This document shows positions 22,004-32,560 of a stretch of 64,000 bases of DNA, piece by piece (within the stretch, counting starts at the first letter, position 1; each line of letters starts with the position of its first letter). The notes beneath the pieces are model-generated. The model was not told the DNA's origin. It worked only from the letters and a program-made list of their open reading frames with translations, and did not search any database. The position numbers and the translations under genes were made by a program. Location: contig OX467088.1 in assembly GCA_950106755.1 (NCBI GenBank), positions 15,112,001 to 15,176,000 on the forward strand, read 5' to 3'. The stretch is from Climacium dendroides. Taxonomy: Eukaryota; Streptophyta; Bryopsida; Hypnales; Climaciaceae.

Positions 22004-23667
22004 AGTATAGTGTTATTTTGTAGAAAAATACAAGGTGCCATTATGTAGTTACGGGCTTTGTTTTTTAATGTGGTTTCAAGTGTAATGCATTGTCAATTTG
22101 TCATTTGCCATTTGGAAACAATGCAATAGTTGTAGGAATGCAAGTATATTCGAACAAGTGAGATGTATGAAGAACTTGTTTTAGCCCCCAAAACGAAAGT
22201 GGTACAGGCTATAAGACTATTTTATAATATAATAAAATTATTTGCTTTTTACCTTGTAGAGTAAGTAGAGTTCCATACTATCACTCCAATATGAATGGTT
22301 AATTGTTGCAAGTGTTGAGTATGTGAATGATGTGGTGTAATGTATTTGAACATCGGAAGTTACGTATTTTGGTCATTTGTAATGAATGCGTACTGAAAAC
22401 CATGAAAGTTACGTGCTTGTATATAGAATTGCAAATGTACGGTTGTTTTTTGAGACAAAATGGTGTGACCAAATCATTTTTATAAAACCTTTGTCGAATA
22501 ACTCAACACCTTTTGGTATGCACCAAAAGAAATTTCATTATGTAATTAGCTTTGATGTTGTACTTCCTAAATGCTATTTTAAGTATTGGACCTTCACAAC
22601 AACAATTCAAGACTTATTCTTCTTCAGGTATTTAACACTAGAAGAGTAAAAACAACAAGATGTCTTGTTGTTGAAATTCATTGATGAAATGAATTCGAGC
22701 TCTCTGGATATTGGATAGGCAAGAATATAATGTACAAGTAAAAAATTAAAAATTAAAAATTAAAACAAGTTGCAATTATTTTCCTACCTACTATGACCTA
22801 CTAAGCTACTACCTAGTGCAATAGTGCCTACACTCCCCCCCGTCCCTTGTTTTGAGCAATTTAGGTCATAACTTCTATTCCCGGTCATTGATTGTGGAAA
22901 AAATGAGGTCTCCATTATCCCATATAGCTTAATAAGCTTATCAATTTTTCCATCTTCAGAAAAAGTTTCAAAAAATCACGATAAAATTTCAAGTTGTAAG
23001 TACCTACCTAATAACCCCTAAACCCTCGAAGGGACCCTAAGCCCTTTAGAAGTGAACCTTCAACTCACAATTAGGCACTCACATACAATCATACATTCAT
23101 ACACGGTGTTTCCTTCGGTCCTTTAGTTGCCCTCCATCGTCATATCAATTATAGAGACATAGAGGTAAGTAAACGCTTACCATTTTTTATATTGTCATTG
23201 ACATTATTATAATGAACATCTTCAATCACATTTACTATACCACACAAATGAAGACAAGGACTTGTCAACCTAACAATCAATGAATCATTGAATCATCAAT
23301 CATCAATTAAAAATTGAATGAATAAAGAATTGCAAATTATTTCATATAATGATTTTGAGATTTCCAATTTTCCATCCAAACATACGATGACAAATGGCGT
23401 AAAGACTTCCAAGTTCTCCAAAATCATTGTGAATTAAAACATGCTCATTGATTATAAATGCTGAGATGCACCTTGCTGTAAAATAGCATTCACAATCAAT
23501 CCAATCATTGGTGATGAAACTGAGGTATATCATCCGTATATACTGTACTACTATATAATTGACATGTAACTTAGTATATGTCTTTGCCTCTATGAATAGT
23601 GCATACTATAAACACCTATAGGCTATAGTTAATTACTTATATATGATATATTAATATCATTAAAGAC
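22004..23667. other. AT-rich non-coding region
   Basis: Contains a short AAAATT microsatellite near 22,740-22,765 and ATCATTGA/ATCATCAA repeats near 23,280-23,310. No gene is supported. Confidence 0.5.
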
Positions 23668-25166
23668 TTAAACTACAGCTCCAAAGTGGCGGAAGTGTTC
23701 ATCCAGTATAGGCCAATGAAACGAAGAAGTAAATCGCGAAATCACTTGCGCCAAACTACTATGGCCATTGGGACCATCTTCGCAAAGTCTCTCCAAATAC
23801 ACTTGAAAGACTTGTGCTAAGTCGTGATGCGAGTACAACACATGTTTTTTGCTTCCACGACCTTGCAAACCATAGTATATCTCTGACATACATGTACTGG
23901 TGGTTCTCTTCGCTATTTGACCAACAGTAAATTCTTCGGACTTAATGATAAGTACGAGTATGTTCTCCACATCTGCATCTCTTCGATGTACATATGTAAT
24001 CTTTGGAGATCAATCCACCACCTCCTCCTCAGAACTTCGTCCCGATCACTTGTTGATGTAAATGTATACAATGACTTCATGGGCTTTGTACTAGTCGTGG
24101 TCATCCCCCAATCACAAATTCCAATGAAAACTTGCGACTCGTCTTCTGGGAAATGGAACATGATGTTATCTGGAGAAATGTCGTTGTGAAGATGTCCGGC
24201 ACCATGTACCGCATTCATAATATGCAGTAGTGCCCAAGCAAGCTCCGTACGCTTTGCTCTCCATCGCTTTAGATGATGAGCATGAATGACCTCCTCGTCG
24301 CTAATTTTGGGGTCACACATAATGCGTATGGCGATATTGTCTGGATAATCGTTATCCATTCTCAACATTTCACGCAAAGTACCACCATTCCACCACAATG
24401 AATAGCCTTCGTTCCGATTTGTGTGAACTGCAACGAAGCGTATGACTCCATCGTGCGGAATCCGCACCGCCATCGATTCAGTTTGGTGTTCCATCTTTGC
24501 AAGCTCAGGTCGTCAACCCTCTTGGAGAGACATCTTTGCTGCAAATTCCTAATGTGGTTGAAGTTCAGGGCACCCTTCGATTCGCACCCTACGAATTGTA
24601 GCATAGCCTCTGTGTAGGACAATATTATCTTGTGGATTCACCCTTGTGGTTCCCGGGAGCGCTATTAAATGGCGAAATACAACTCGCATGTTTACTCTCC
24701 CTTTGTGAGTTGTCCACCAACTCATAAATCCACCTCTATTTCGTCTTGAAGCAAATGGTCTCATCCGACTCACAAACATGTCCACTTTTGTAATCATGTG
24801 TGTGAAGGCTTCATCATCAATGCGATGAACCTTACTAAATTTTTCGACGGTCCTTTTCGCATTCCATAGTGCATCATGCGCCCGTTTGTCCAACCAACTA
24901 GTGAAATTCTTCTTTTCCATTTCTTGATACCACCCTCCCACCCGCAACGCTTCATGCATCATGTCCTTTATATCGCCTTTGAACTTCTCAATGCCCTCCT
25001 CTTGATAACAAACATACTTAGAGTCAAGAGACATGGTAGTTTCTCTCTCATAGAATTCAACAATGCATTTTCTCAAAAATGCGGTACAAGTGTGCGAGGG
25101 GTTGTCCATGATGTCAGCCTCAGTAGATTCCTCCACAAACTTCGTTTTCTTCTTCGCCCTTGGCAT
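23668..25166 (-). pseudogene. protein-kinase-like element gene, interrupted by stops and a frameshift
   Basis: Starts MPRAKKKTKFVEE at 25,166-25,164 on the minus strand. The first ~205 codons are a helical domain I do not recognise, ending at TAG 24,549-24,551. The same frame continues past TGA 24,513-24,515 into a kinase-like domain. That domain has a catalytic loop HLHNDISPDNIMF (usual HRDLKPEN) and GICDWGM in the DFG position (DWG instead of DFG). A plausible N-lobe with GGTLREML lies upstream. Near 23,965 a one-base shift moves the frame to the final segment, which ends at TAA 23,668. The usual VAIK lysine and glycine loop are not obvious. It sits behind a GC-rich block (25.3-25.7 kb). 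Kinase activity is uncertain; the motif match is good. Confidence 0.65.
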
Positions 25167-25299
25167 CTTGATGAATGTCGCACGATTTGAGAAACAAAAT
25201 GGCAAGGGTCCCCCCAAGATTTCACCTTTACCCTCCCGAGGAGAGGAGGCAATAGGGCCCAAAGGCACTAAGCTTCTCCGCTCTCTCTTGCAAGCAAGG

Positions 25300-25715
25300 G
25301 GGAAGGTAAAAGTGAGAGGCGGACGGCCCGACCGCCTCTTTTGTATGAGGCGGACGGCCATCCCGTCCGCCCAATCTCGATCGTCCGCCCTGGCGGACGG
25401 CCGATCAGGCGCCCCGTTGGGGCCGTCCGATTGGCCGTCCGATCGGACAGGCCACCTGATCAACCGACCGATCGGTCGGCCCCCTCCGTCCGCTCGGTCG
25501 GCCCCATCTAACCCGTCCGTCCGCTCAGTCGGCCCCGTTTGCCCCGCCCTCGCCGTCTAACTGCTCGGTCGGCTCACTGAACCGGCCGACCGCCCGTCCA
25601 CTAGACGAACGCGAGTCTGAAATTTCTATGTCCCCGGACGCTCGAAAACCCGCGGACGTGGACATTGGACGTTCGGGCATCCCAGCGTCCGGGCAACCCT
25701 AGACAAAGGAATGTA
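25300..25715 (-). promoter_or_regulatory. GC-rich CGGTCGG block upstream of the kinase-like gene
   Basis: Read on the minus strand it begins AGGGTTGCCCGGACG near 25,710 and continues as variants of CGGTCGG, GGACGG and GGCCGAC to about 25,310, ending 140 bp before the ATG at 25,166. Start motif, composition and position match the other GC blocks. No convincing TATA box was found. Confidence 0.5.
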
Positions 25716-25772
25716 ATCTTAACAAACAATAGAGCAAAATAGAACTTTAATAGCATTTACAAGTATTGCACA

Positions 25773-25792
25773 TTAGTACGACTCGCGCTAAA
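25773..25792. repeat. type A palindrome, diverged copy
   Basis: TTAGTACGA and TCGCGCTAA arms around a single C, one arm diverged. It lies in the last visible intron of gene copy A, next to the MITE at 25,800 and the end of the GC block. Confidence 0.6.
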
Positions 25793-25799
25793 TTGCAGC

Positions 25800-26082
25800 C
25801 ACTACTGAAAATGCAGGAATTTCAACAGAATTTTGTTGTTTGGTCGTGTTGTTTCGGTCTTTGAACAGAATTTTGTTGTTCGGTCACTCAACAGAATTTT
25901 GTTGTTTCGGTCACTCAACAGAATTTTGTTGTTCGGTCGTGTTGTTTTGGTCACTGAACAACAGATTTCTATTGAAATTAAGAAATTTTTGTTAATTTCA
26001 ACAAAAATTTGTTGTTCAGTGATCAAAACAACACAACCGAAACAACAAAATTCTATTGAAATTCCTGCATTTTCTACTAGTG
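25800..26082. mobile_element. CACTA-type MITE, 283 bp, with AGC duplication
   Basis: Ends are CACTAC and CTAGTG, flanked by the 3-bp direct repeat AGC (25,797-25,799 and 26,083-26,085). Long inverted repeats share GAAAATGCAGGAATTTCAA. The interior is a series of AATTTTGTTGTT(T)CGGTC units. It has inserted in the intron of copy A just after its last visible exon. It is a separate family from the MITE at 2757. Confidence 0.85.
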
Positions 26083-26097
26083 AGCTCAGAGGCTTAC

Positions 26098-29000
26098 CAT
26101 TGCAGTGCATGTAAGCTTTCCTTCTGTGTAGGCGGAGAAGATTGACATTCCTGGAGTAGCGAACTTCCTTACAATCCACAAATAGAACTCCATTCTCAGT
26201 TTTGTATAATTGTGAATTCAATACTCTAGTTCACTATACGCCTGCACCTTTATATATCGTGTAGTTTCAGGGCAATTGAACTCCTCTGGGATTACAACCT
26301 ACCTCTTGTTTGTGGGATTCTATAAGAAAATGAAAAACACCTTCTTCGGTGTTCTCGAAGCCGAGACATCTCCTAGGCGATCGTGTTTGCCTGTCGAGTA
26401 AATAGAAAATGCACTAGAGAAGGACTTCAGGACGTCGTTAGTCTCAACGAAATGTACTACTTGAGCCTGCTCCTTCTCGTCTCCACACATGAAGAGCCAC
26501 GACGGAACATCTTCAATGGAAGGCTTTTTGGCCTTTTGCATGGAGGTAAGTACCTCAACAAAATACGGATTGTCCACAGTAGAACTTTCCTTCTTTCCAA
26601 TGCCTAGCAGAGATCAGAAATCTATTACTCCAAGCGCCAATCGTTTTGTGGTGTCATCATCCCAAACCTTAGCCGGCCACTCGTTGTGCCTATTCGGAGA
26701 CCATTCATACTTACGATAGTGTCCATGTGCAGTCAGCTTTTTGAATTTGGATTTGTGCTTGATAAATGATTTGAAGAATTCGAACGCATCCTGAAAGAGC
26801 TCAGAACATGATTTATTCTTCGCGTGCATGCTCTTTGCTTGTCCAAAGTAAGCCTCTCTTGGCCTATCCAGAAGAACATCCATGGTGGCACTCGAGAAGA
26901 AGTGCTCCTTCTTGAACTTCTTCTAGTTCTCACTAATTATCTCATTCCTTGGATTGAGAAGTCCAAGACTGGGATCAATAGCATGAAGCTCTTTCGTGAT
27001 GAGGTTTTTTCATTTGCGTCTCTCGACCCACTCCTGTGTTGTATAGCAATCGTCAAGTACAAATGAAATTTTCCTGATGGTTACTTTTGGGTACGAGTGC
27101 TTGCGCTTTTCACCACCTTGATTGAATAGATGCTTTGCGAGCTTTGTAAGCTCGTCATAGCTCAAATTTTCGAGATGTTTAAAAAATTCCCGATTGAGCA
27201 TGCAATTTTCAGGGTTCCAATCCTGCCGAGCGTTAAATTTCTTGTCTATGTCAGGATTGAAAAGCTCTCCATGAGCGGCAGCAGAAATCACCTTGCTCCA
27301 AAGCTTGTACACGTCGTCTAGGGCTATAATAAGCCGTAGTTCTTTGTGAGCTTAAGCTTCTCTTCTTTAGCCTTCGTCTTAGAGATTTTCAGGCTCTTGT
27401 TTACCTCAATTAGAGAAAATCTCTTAAGCATAGTTCTCTCGAATACCTGCCACATGTTGGTTCCAAGGCATTAGAGATGACGATGGAATTAAATTTCAAT
27501 GAGTTAGCGCTATTTCAGAAGACGTAGGAAACAAGTTCAAATAGAAACACTCATGCACTTTAGCAGGACTCGCATTAAACTGCATACCTGGAAGTTGTCT
27601 TTCTTTCTTCTATTCTCAACTGTCCTCCTAGTTGATGAAGTGATCCCCACAGACTTTGTTGCCGTGGGATTCTCGGGTCTTCCCATAGCCTTCCAAACTG
27701 AGCGGGCTTCTAATATATTTGTAGCCCATGATGGTTGGACGGCTACAAAATGATTTGTCCGATTATAATATGCCGAGATGCACCACAACTTCTCGGCATC
27801 CTCTGACCAGACAATGAAGCAGTTCCATTTGCGGAAATTCTCTCGCTCGTCTTCATCAACATTGTTAGCGTCATTGAACATAAACTTACTAGCTTCTACA
27901 CTATGCTGCCCATTTATAATGTAGAAATTTCCGCTCTTAATCTCTTCCCACTCAGTAGGCTTCTTGCTACAGCCGACGAGCATAACGCAAAGCGTTTGCT
28001 TTGTGGACTTGTCGGGTATGTTCAGCAAGTAGTTCACCATGTCTTCAACTATATTCACCTGCTTGGACTTAATGTTGAATGTTGATGGAGCCTCAATTAA
28101 TTGGGAGATGTCAATCTCCTTTTTTTCTCCAATGTCAAACACATATGTGTCTTCGCAGGTTGTCTAGAACTTTTTGTAGACTTGACTCACTCGCTCATAG
28201 TCTGGTTTCTTCTCCGTCACTCGTGAGTGTGGAACATTTTCCATTTCGTCCACGAAACTTCCATGAGCAACCTCTGAAACCTTTGAGCCCTTTGCTAGTG
28301 GTATTTGCTACGTTGGATGGGCCACAATTTTCTTCCCTTTTTCCTTCGGGGTTCTCTCTGCCTAATTTTGCGAATTTCTATGTCCCCGACTGCTTCCAAA
28401 CTCTTGTGCAACTGAAGGCCTCGAAACTGTGACTTCTGCTTGGGTTCGTGCCACCCTTTGAGACCGAACGAGGTTTGTTGATCTCATTCTGTATTGCAAT
28501 CTTTCCCTTCAGAGTGTGGAAATCTGTAAAGAGGTTCCTGATCTTGTTGCACAACTTCTTCCATATTAGTAGGTGCTGTTGGCATTCATCCACTTGTTGT
28601 TGTCCAGTTTCTTTTCAAGGTCCTTAATCTCACCTCTGTAGGGTGTTGGATCAAAGCTTTCAAGTAACGGACTCAAATTGAACGGTATGAGTACTGAGTC
28701 AATGCACACGGCGAAATGATACTGATCCTTATTATCAATGTTAGATATAGTCGTCATGCATTTTATTTTGATCGTAGGGTGCGTGTCTGCTTCCACATCT
28801 TTGATCTTCGTCTGAAATGAAATTTGCAGGTACACTTGGGCATTTTTAAACTTGTATGACAAGGTCATTTCATTCCTCAAGGAAATCATGAAAAGACTCC
28901 ATGCCTCAACTCTGTGTGGTTCTTTGAACTCCCAGTATTCTCCTTCAACGAGATGGTCATTGGCGTTTTGGTCATCTTTGTCGAACTGGACTTCACATTT

Positions 29001-29102
29001 TCGGAAGTACATTTCAAGCGTGCTTAATTCATCCTCCATCTGCAGATCCAGGAGAAGGATATGAATTTCAGGCTTTGAAGTTATTTTAGGTTGCATTTTC
29101 AC
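26098..29102 (-). pseudogene. ParB-like / DNA methyltransferase-like element gene, copy A
   Basis: Aligns along its length with the gene at 53,458-57,656. The N-terminal domain starts MKMQPKITSK at 29,102 (WEFKEPHRVEAW matches WEWQDPHEVEYW). The ParB-like motif IINGQHSVEASKF and CISAYYNRTNHF are at about 27,900-27,750. An intron at 27,587-27,447 is in the same position as in the relative. The middle domain has REFFKHLENL and HPKVT-like SYPKVT. The methyltransferase motif I equivalent, MSIFSAYTEGKLTCTAM, ends at a donor site (GTAAGC) at 26,097. Lesions: frameshifts near 28,570 and 27,345 and in-frame stops including TAG 28,164, TGA 27,010, TAG 26,923, TGA 26,614 and TGA 26,218. The last exon is missing; a MITE and the GC block of another element follow. 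Confidence 0.65.
27559..27579. repeat. type A palindrome inside the first visible intron of copy A
   Basis: TTTAGCAGGA and TCGCATTAAA arms with a one-base centre. The flanking bases (GCAC and CTGC) also pair imperfectly. It starts 8 bp inside the 5' splice site, in the intron that in the relative at 54.9 kb carries type B palindromes. Confidence 0.65.
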
Positions 29103-29125
29103 ATATGTTTAGTTTTGGTTCAATT

Positions 29126-29432
29126 GCAGTTTAGCACGTAGCGCGCTAAATTGCAGCTTCCTATATACAGAGTACTTGTTGATTTATTGATGTTCAAATG
29201 TTGTGTTTTGTATATAGTGATCTCTTGTTGTTGTGTGGTTTTTAGAATTCAGCTTTTTTATGTGGATGTCATTTAAGCGCAACTCGCGCTAAAATGACAT
29301 TTACAAAATGAGTTTTATGTGGATTTTTCCTTCGATCTTAGGAGGAATTGTGTAAATTTGATTTACTTGTCTTTGATGCAGAGTTTCAGCATGTATATCA
29401 TTTTAGCGCGAGTCGCGCTAAAATGACATACA
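29126..29432. repeat. cluster of three type A palindromes upstream of copy A
   Basis: Palindromes at 29,126-29,155, 29,267-29,299 and 29,392-29,432. The last has 20-bp arms around a G with one mismatch: each arm holds TTTTAGCGCGA or its complement TCGCGCTAAAA, extended by ATGATATACA or ATGACATACA. They begin 24 bp upstream of the start codon of copy A (29,102). They look like binding or methylation sites in a promoter. Confidence 0.75.
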
Positions 29433-30304
29433 GTCCTCAGTCTACGTCATTTTCTTCGTGATTCTAGTGGTCAATGAGGCCCTTTTACTACACATTTAGT
29501 TTTTAGTAAGAACATCATATTCATTAAAATGGAGGATGGAGAGCCTCCCAAAATAATGTTGTCCATTTTTAGGCCTACAATTCAAGTCGAGTTGAAGTGA
29601 GTTTAAGTTGATGGAAACACAATTCTTTAGTTGTAAGTTATAATTTTCATTAAAATGGGAGTTCAAAGTCGCCTAGTACAATTTATAGTAGACAGAGAGA
29701 AAAGTCATTTTTTATATAAGTATCTATTGTGTCTAGTGTTGAACACCAAGTCATGAGCTGAATGGTTGGTTAGAAGAGGCTATTTATCTCATTCAGGTGG
29801 TCCGAGTTCGATTCCCATTGAATTCGTATGAATGACTGGAAGAAATACATGACTTGGTACTGCTAAGTGAGCTTCGCATGCAGGAAAGTTGTAACAACCA
29901 ACCGGCCCCTATCCCAAATTGTGACAAGTGCTTCACATGTTAACAGAATAAAAAGTGGTCTTATCCACTACCACTTTTTTCCACTTTATATTCCTTTTCA
30001 AATGAGATGTACAAAGTGAATAAATGGGGAAATTGAATGGAAACATAGAGACATCTTTATAAATAAAGTAATAAAAAATATTTTGAATACAACGTAAAAG
30101 CACATTTGTTGCACAAGGTGCTTCATACTACAAAATCAAATTGTAAATCTCCAATCTATATATCTAATCTAGAGCAAACAAAATAGAATTAGATAAAATC
30201 CTTCTTGGTTATGCAAAAGCAAAACAAAAAAATAACACATCAAATCAAAATATTGAATACAACACAAAATAATATGGATGATCCCTATGCCATGTCGTCC
30301 ATCT
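29433..30304. other. non-coding stretch with a tRNA-derived SINE-like sequence
   Basis: Apart from the SINE-like sequence at 29,735-29,880 the region is AT-rich and holds no supported gene. Confidence 0.4.
29735..29880 (+). mobile_element. probable tRNA-derived SINE head
   Basis: A-box-like GAGCTGAATGGTTGGTTAGA at about 29,755-29,774 and a good B box (GAGTTCGATTCCC, 29,804-29,816) are separated as in a tRNA promoter. CCAAGTCATG upstream pairs with CATGACTTGG near 29,850, like an acceptor stem. It does not fold into a standard tRNA, so a SINE or tRNA-like relic is more likely than a working tRNA gene. Confidence 0.45.
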
Positions 30305-32480
30305 TTAATCGGAATTGTACGCAGACAAACTTCCATTGATAACGTCGATCTGAGCAGATGGTATTTTAAGGACACATTCAATTGTGTCCTTCTTCACCCT
30401 AGACTTCCAAGCCGTCACCAATGAATTTGTTTCTTCCCAAACCGGATTCTGGGCCTCGTCCACTTTCCAACGCAAACCTTTTGTGGAGTTCCATCCAGTA
30501 TAGTATTCTTGAACAATTCGTTCACGTGATGTGAGCCGAAAGTATTGAATCAACACACAATTAGGATGATCGGGGTTTGCAAAAGGATCAGACAAGGCTT
30601 GCGCAATCCATATAGGCTTTGCATCACCATCAGCTGGTCGAATGGCTACAAAGTATCCATTGAAAACATCACGGGCCACGCAAAAAGATGGCAATGGGCG
30701 ATTGCGGAGTTGCCCTACAAAGGCATCGTCTTCACCAAATTCCTCAAGCAACTGACCATCGTCATCAAGTTTGTCTTCCTCCGTCGTTTCCACGCGAGTA
30801 GAAGGCCAAAAGCCGTCCTTCAATATAGTTGACGGTTCAATTGTCTCCTTCAAGGCCACATTGACTGCTCGCCAATAGAATACCAAGTGCTCGAATCGTC
30901 TCCGATATTCTCCACTTCCATCCTCATTGCACAATGCTTCCCAATACTTGATGAAGCCAGATAACCCTTTGTAAATGTCATCCACACTTCGCATTGGGAG
31001 ATGGACAACAGGCATCGGTTCCCCTCGAGGCTAAAGACTGCGTCCTTCGGTATCCTCTCGCCATAATTTGATCCCTCCACCTTCCTCAGGGAGCCAATCA
31101 CTATCCGTACAGTAGTGCTTGTACTTCATAATTGGAACACTTGTTGAGTTTAGATAAAACTTGAATTGTTGTGCCTTTGTATGGCCAACAAGTGCATCCT
31201 CTCCATCCAAAATGGAACCTTCTATGAAGGCTTTAAAATCTGGCACTTCCTCAATAAGGTGAGGAATTGTAGGTACAGAATCCACATCCATGAAGGACTT
31301 CATGAGAGATGGGATAGTAGGGAAGTTTTCTTTTTTCAACTACATACTCCACCTCCCAAACAAGGCATCGATGTCATCATGCGTATGACCCACCAACATG
31401 AAACTAACATAAACCTCACGGAAGATCTTCTTAGCAACAAGAAGGGACCAAAACGCAAACACAAATTTGTTCTTGTTGTTTCCCGTGGCATTGTCCATTT
31501 GCACATTTAGAACCGGAGGAAGGGAAGTCGCCGGAATTGCAACTTCAGGTTCTGGCCGAAGAGAAGATTTGCAAACATCCACTCCTTGTAGCATGGCACA
31601 GAATAGAGGAGCGGAACCCAATCTAGCAAACAATTCCCGCGAGGAAAACTTCGGTAGAAGCTCAAGATCTCGAAAGAGTTTTGCTAACGACCCTACCGTG
31701 TAGTTTGAGTCGTGAATGAAAACGTTTAGACCATAATGTGCATAACGCACATTACTGTGTCCATGAGCAATCATACCCGTCACGGAAACCGGTAGCTTCA
31801 TAAGCCCATCAAGTTGTTTGCTTTTGTGAGAGAATACAGGGGATGCTGTTTTTGCATGATCCATTTTGTCATGCATGATTGTCAAACATTCGTGAGGGTA
31901 CGCGCTGGACTTATAGCGATTCACGTAATATTGATCTCGATGTGCTTGAGCCGTAGCCAGATGATTGTCTAATAGAAGAGTCCACTTCCGTTCTAAACCA
32001 ATAACGGCGGTCCTCCTCAAAGTTTGCAGTTTATCACATTTGGAGCACCTAGCAAAATTGTCCCCTGGCTTTTTGGCACTGAATTCAGGGAAGTTTAGTT
32101 TCCTAATCTTGCTGACATTAGAAGCTGAGACTTCCTTTAGCCCGAACTCAGCATTTGCTGCGTTGACCTCAGGAATAGTCTGCTTCCACGTGAAAGTAGC
32201 AGGCAAAACCATGGACACCTTCTTCTCTCCAGATGGAAGAGTGTGTGTACGATGTGGCATGTGATCCGCGGACTTCTCAAGCATGCACTTCAACGTCGCG
32301 ATGGCTTGCAAAGTATGCTTCCTCGGCTTCTGCGTACCTAAGTTTCCATGAGGCTGAGTTTGATCACCTCTTGTAGCGAACCCTTGGAAACGATGGAATG
32401 TTGTTTCCGAGACACCAGCAATGTGTCGCCATGCTAACAAGCAAACATCAATCCCTTCGACAGTCACCACCCTCTTGCCC
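30305..32480 (-). pseudogene. DUF7869-type transposase-like gene, C-terminal part
   Basis: On the minus strand the frame begins GKRVVTVEGIDVCLLAW at the MULE junction and runs to TAA at 30,305, with in-frame TAG at 31,340-31,342 and 31,031-31,033. The signature of the DUF7869 family is present: LNVQMDNATGNNKNKFVF followed by VGHTHDDIDALFGR, with acidic residues in a DDE-like arrangement. ARCSKCDKLQTLRR upstream looks like a zinc-binding segment. The remaining ~340 residues contain PIWIAQAL and a Trp-rich C-terminus. The N-terminal part lies 15.6 kb away at 48,815-48,136, displaced by the MULE at 32,481-48,126; joining across one copy of the 9-bp duplication keeps the frame. Transposase function of this family is inferred. 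Confidence 0.75.
32472..32480 (+). repeat. left copy of the 9-bp MULE target-site duplication
   Basis: CTCTTGCCC here and TTCTTGCCC at 48,127-48,135 (one transition). A 9-bp duplication is typical of MULEs. Confidence 0.75.
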
Positions 32481-32560
32481 CAACGAAGCTAGTATACGAG
32501 CATAAAGCGGGAGCGTAGAGCGTAAAGCATGGAATTGGAGCATGGAGCATTGATTTAGGG
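32481..32560 (+). repeat. left terminal inverted repeat of the MULE
   Basis: Repeated GAGCRTAGAGC-type words, inverted relative to 48,056-48,126. See the transposon entry. Confidence 0.7.

Noticed and set aside
29735..29880. Functional tRNA gene
   Set aside because: A and B boxes are present but the cloverleaf is not; a SINE head fits better.
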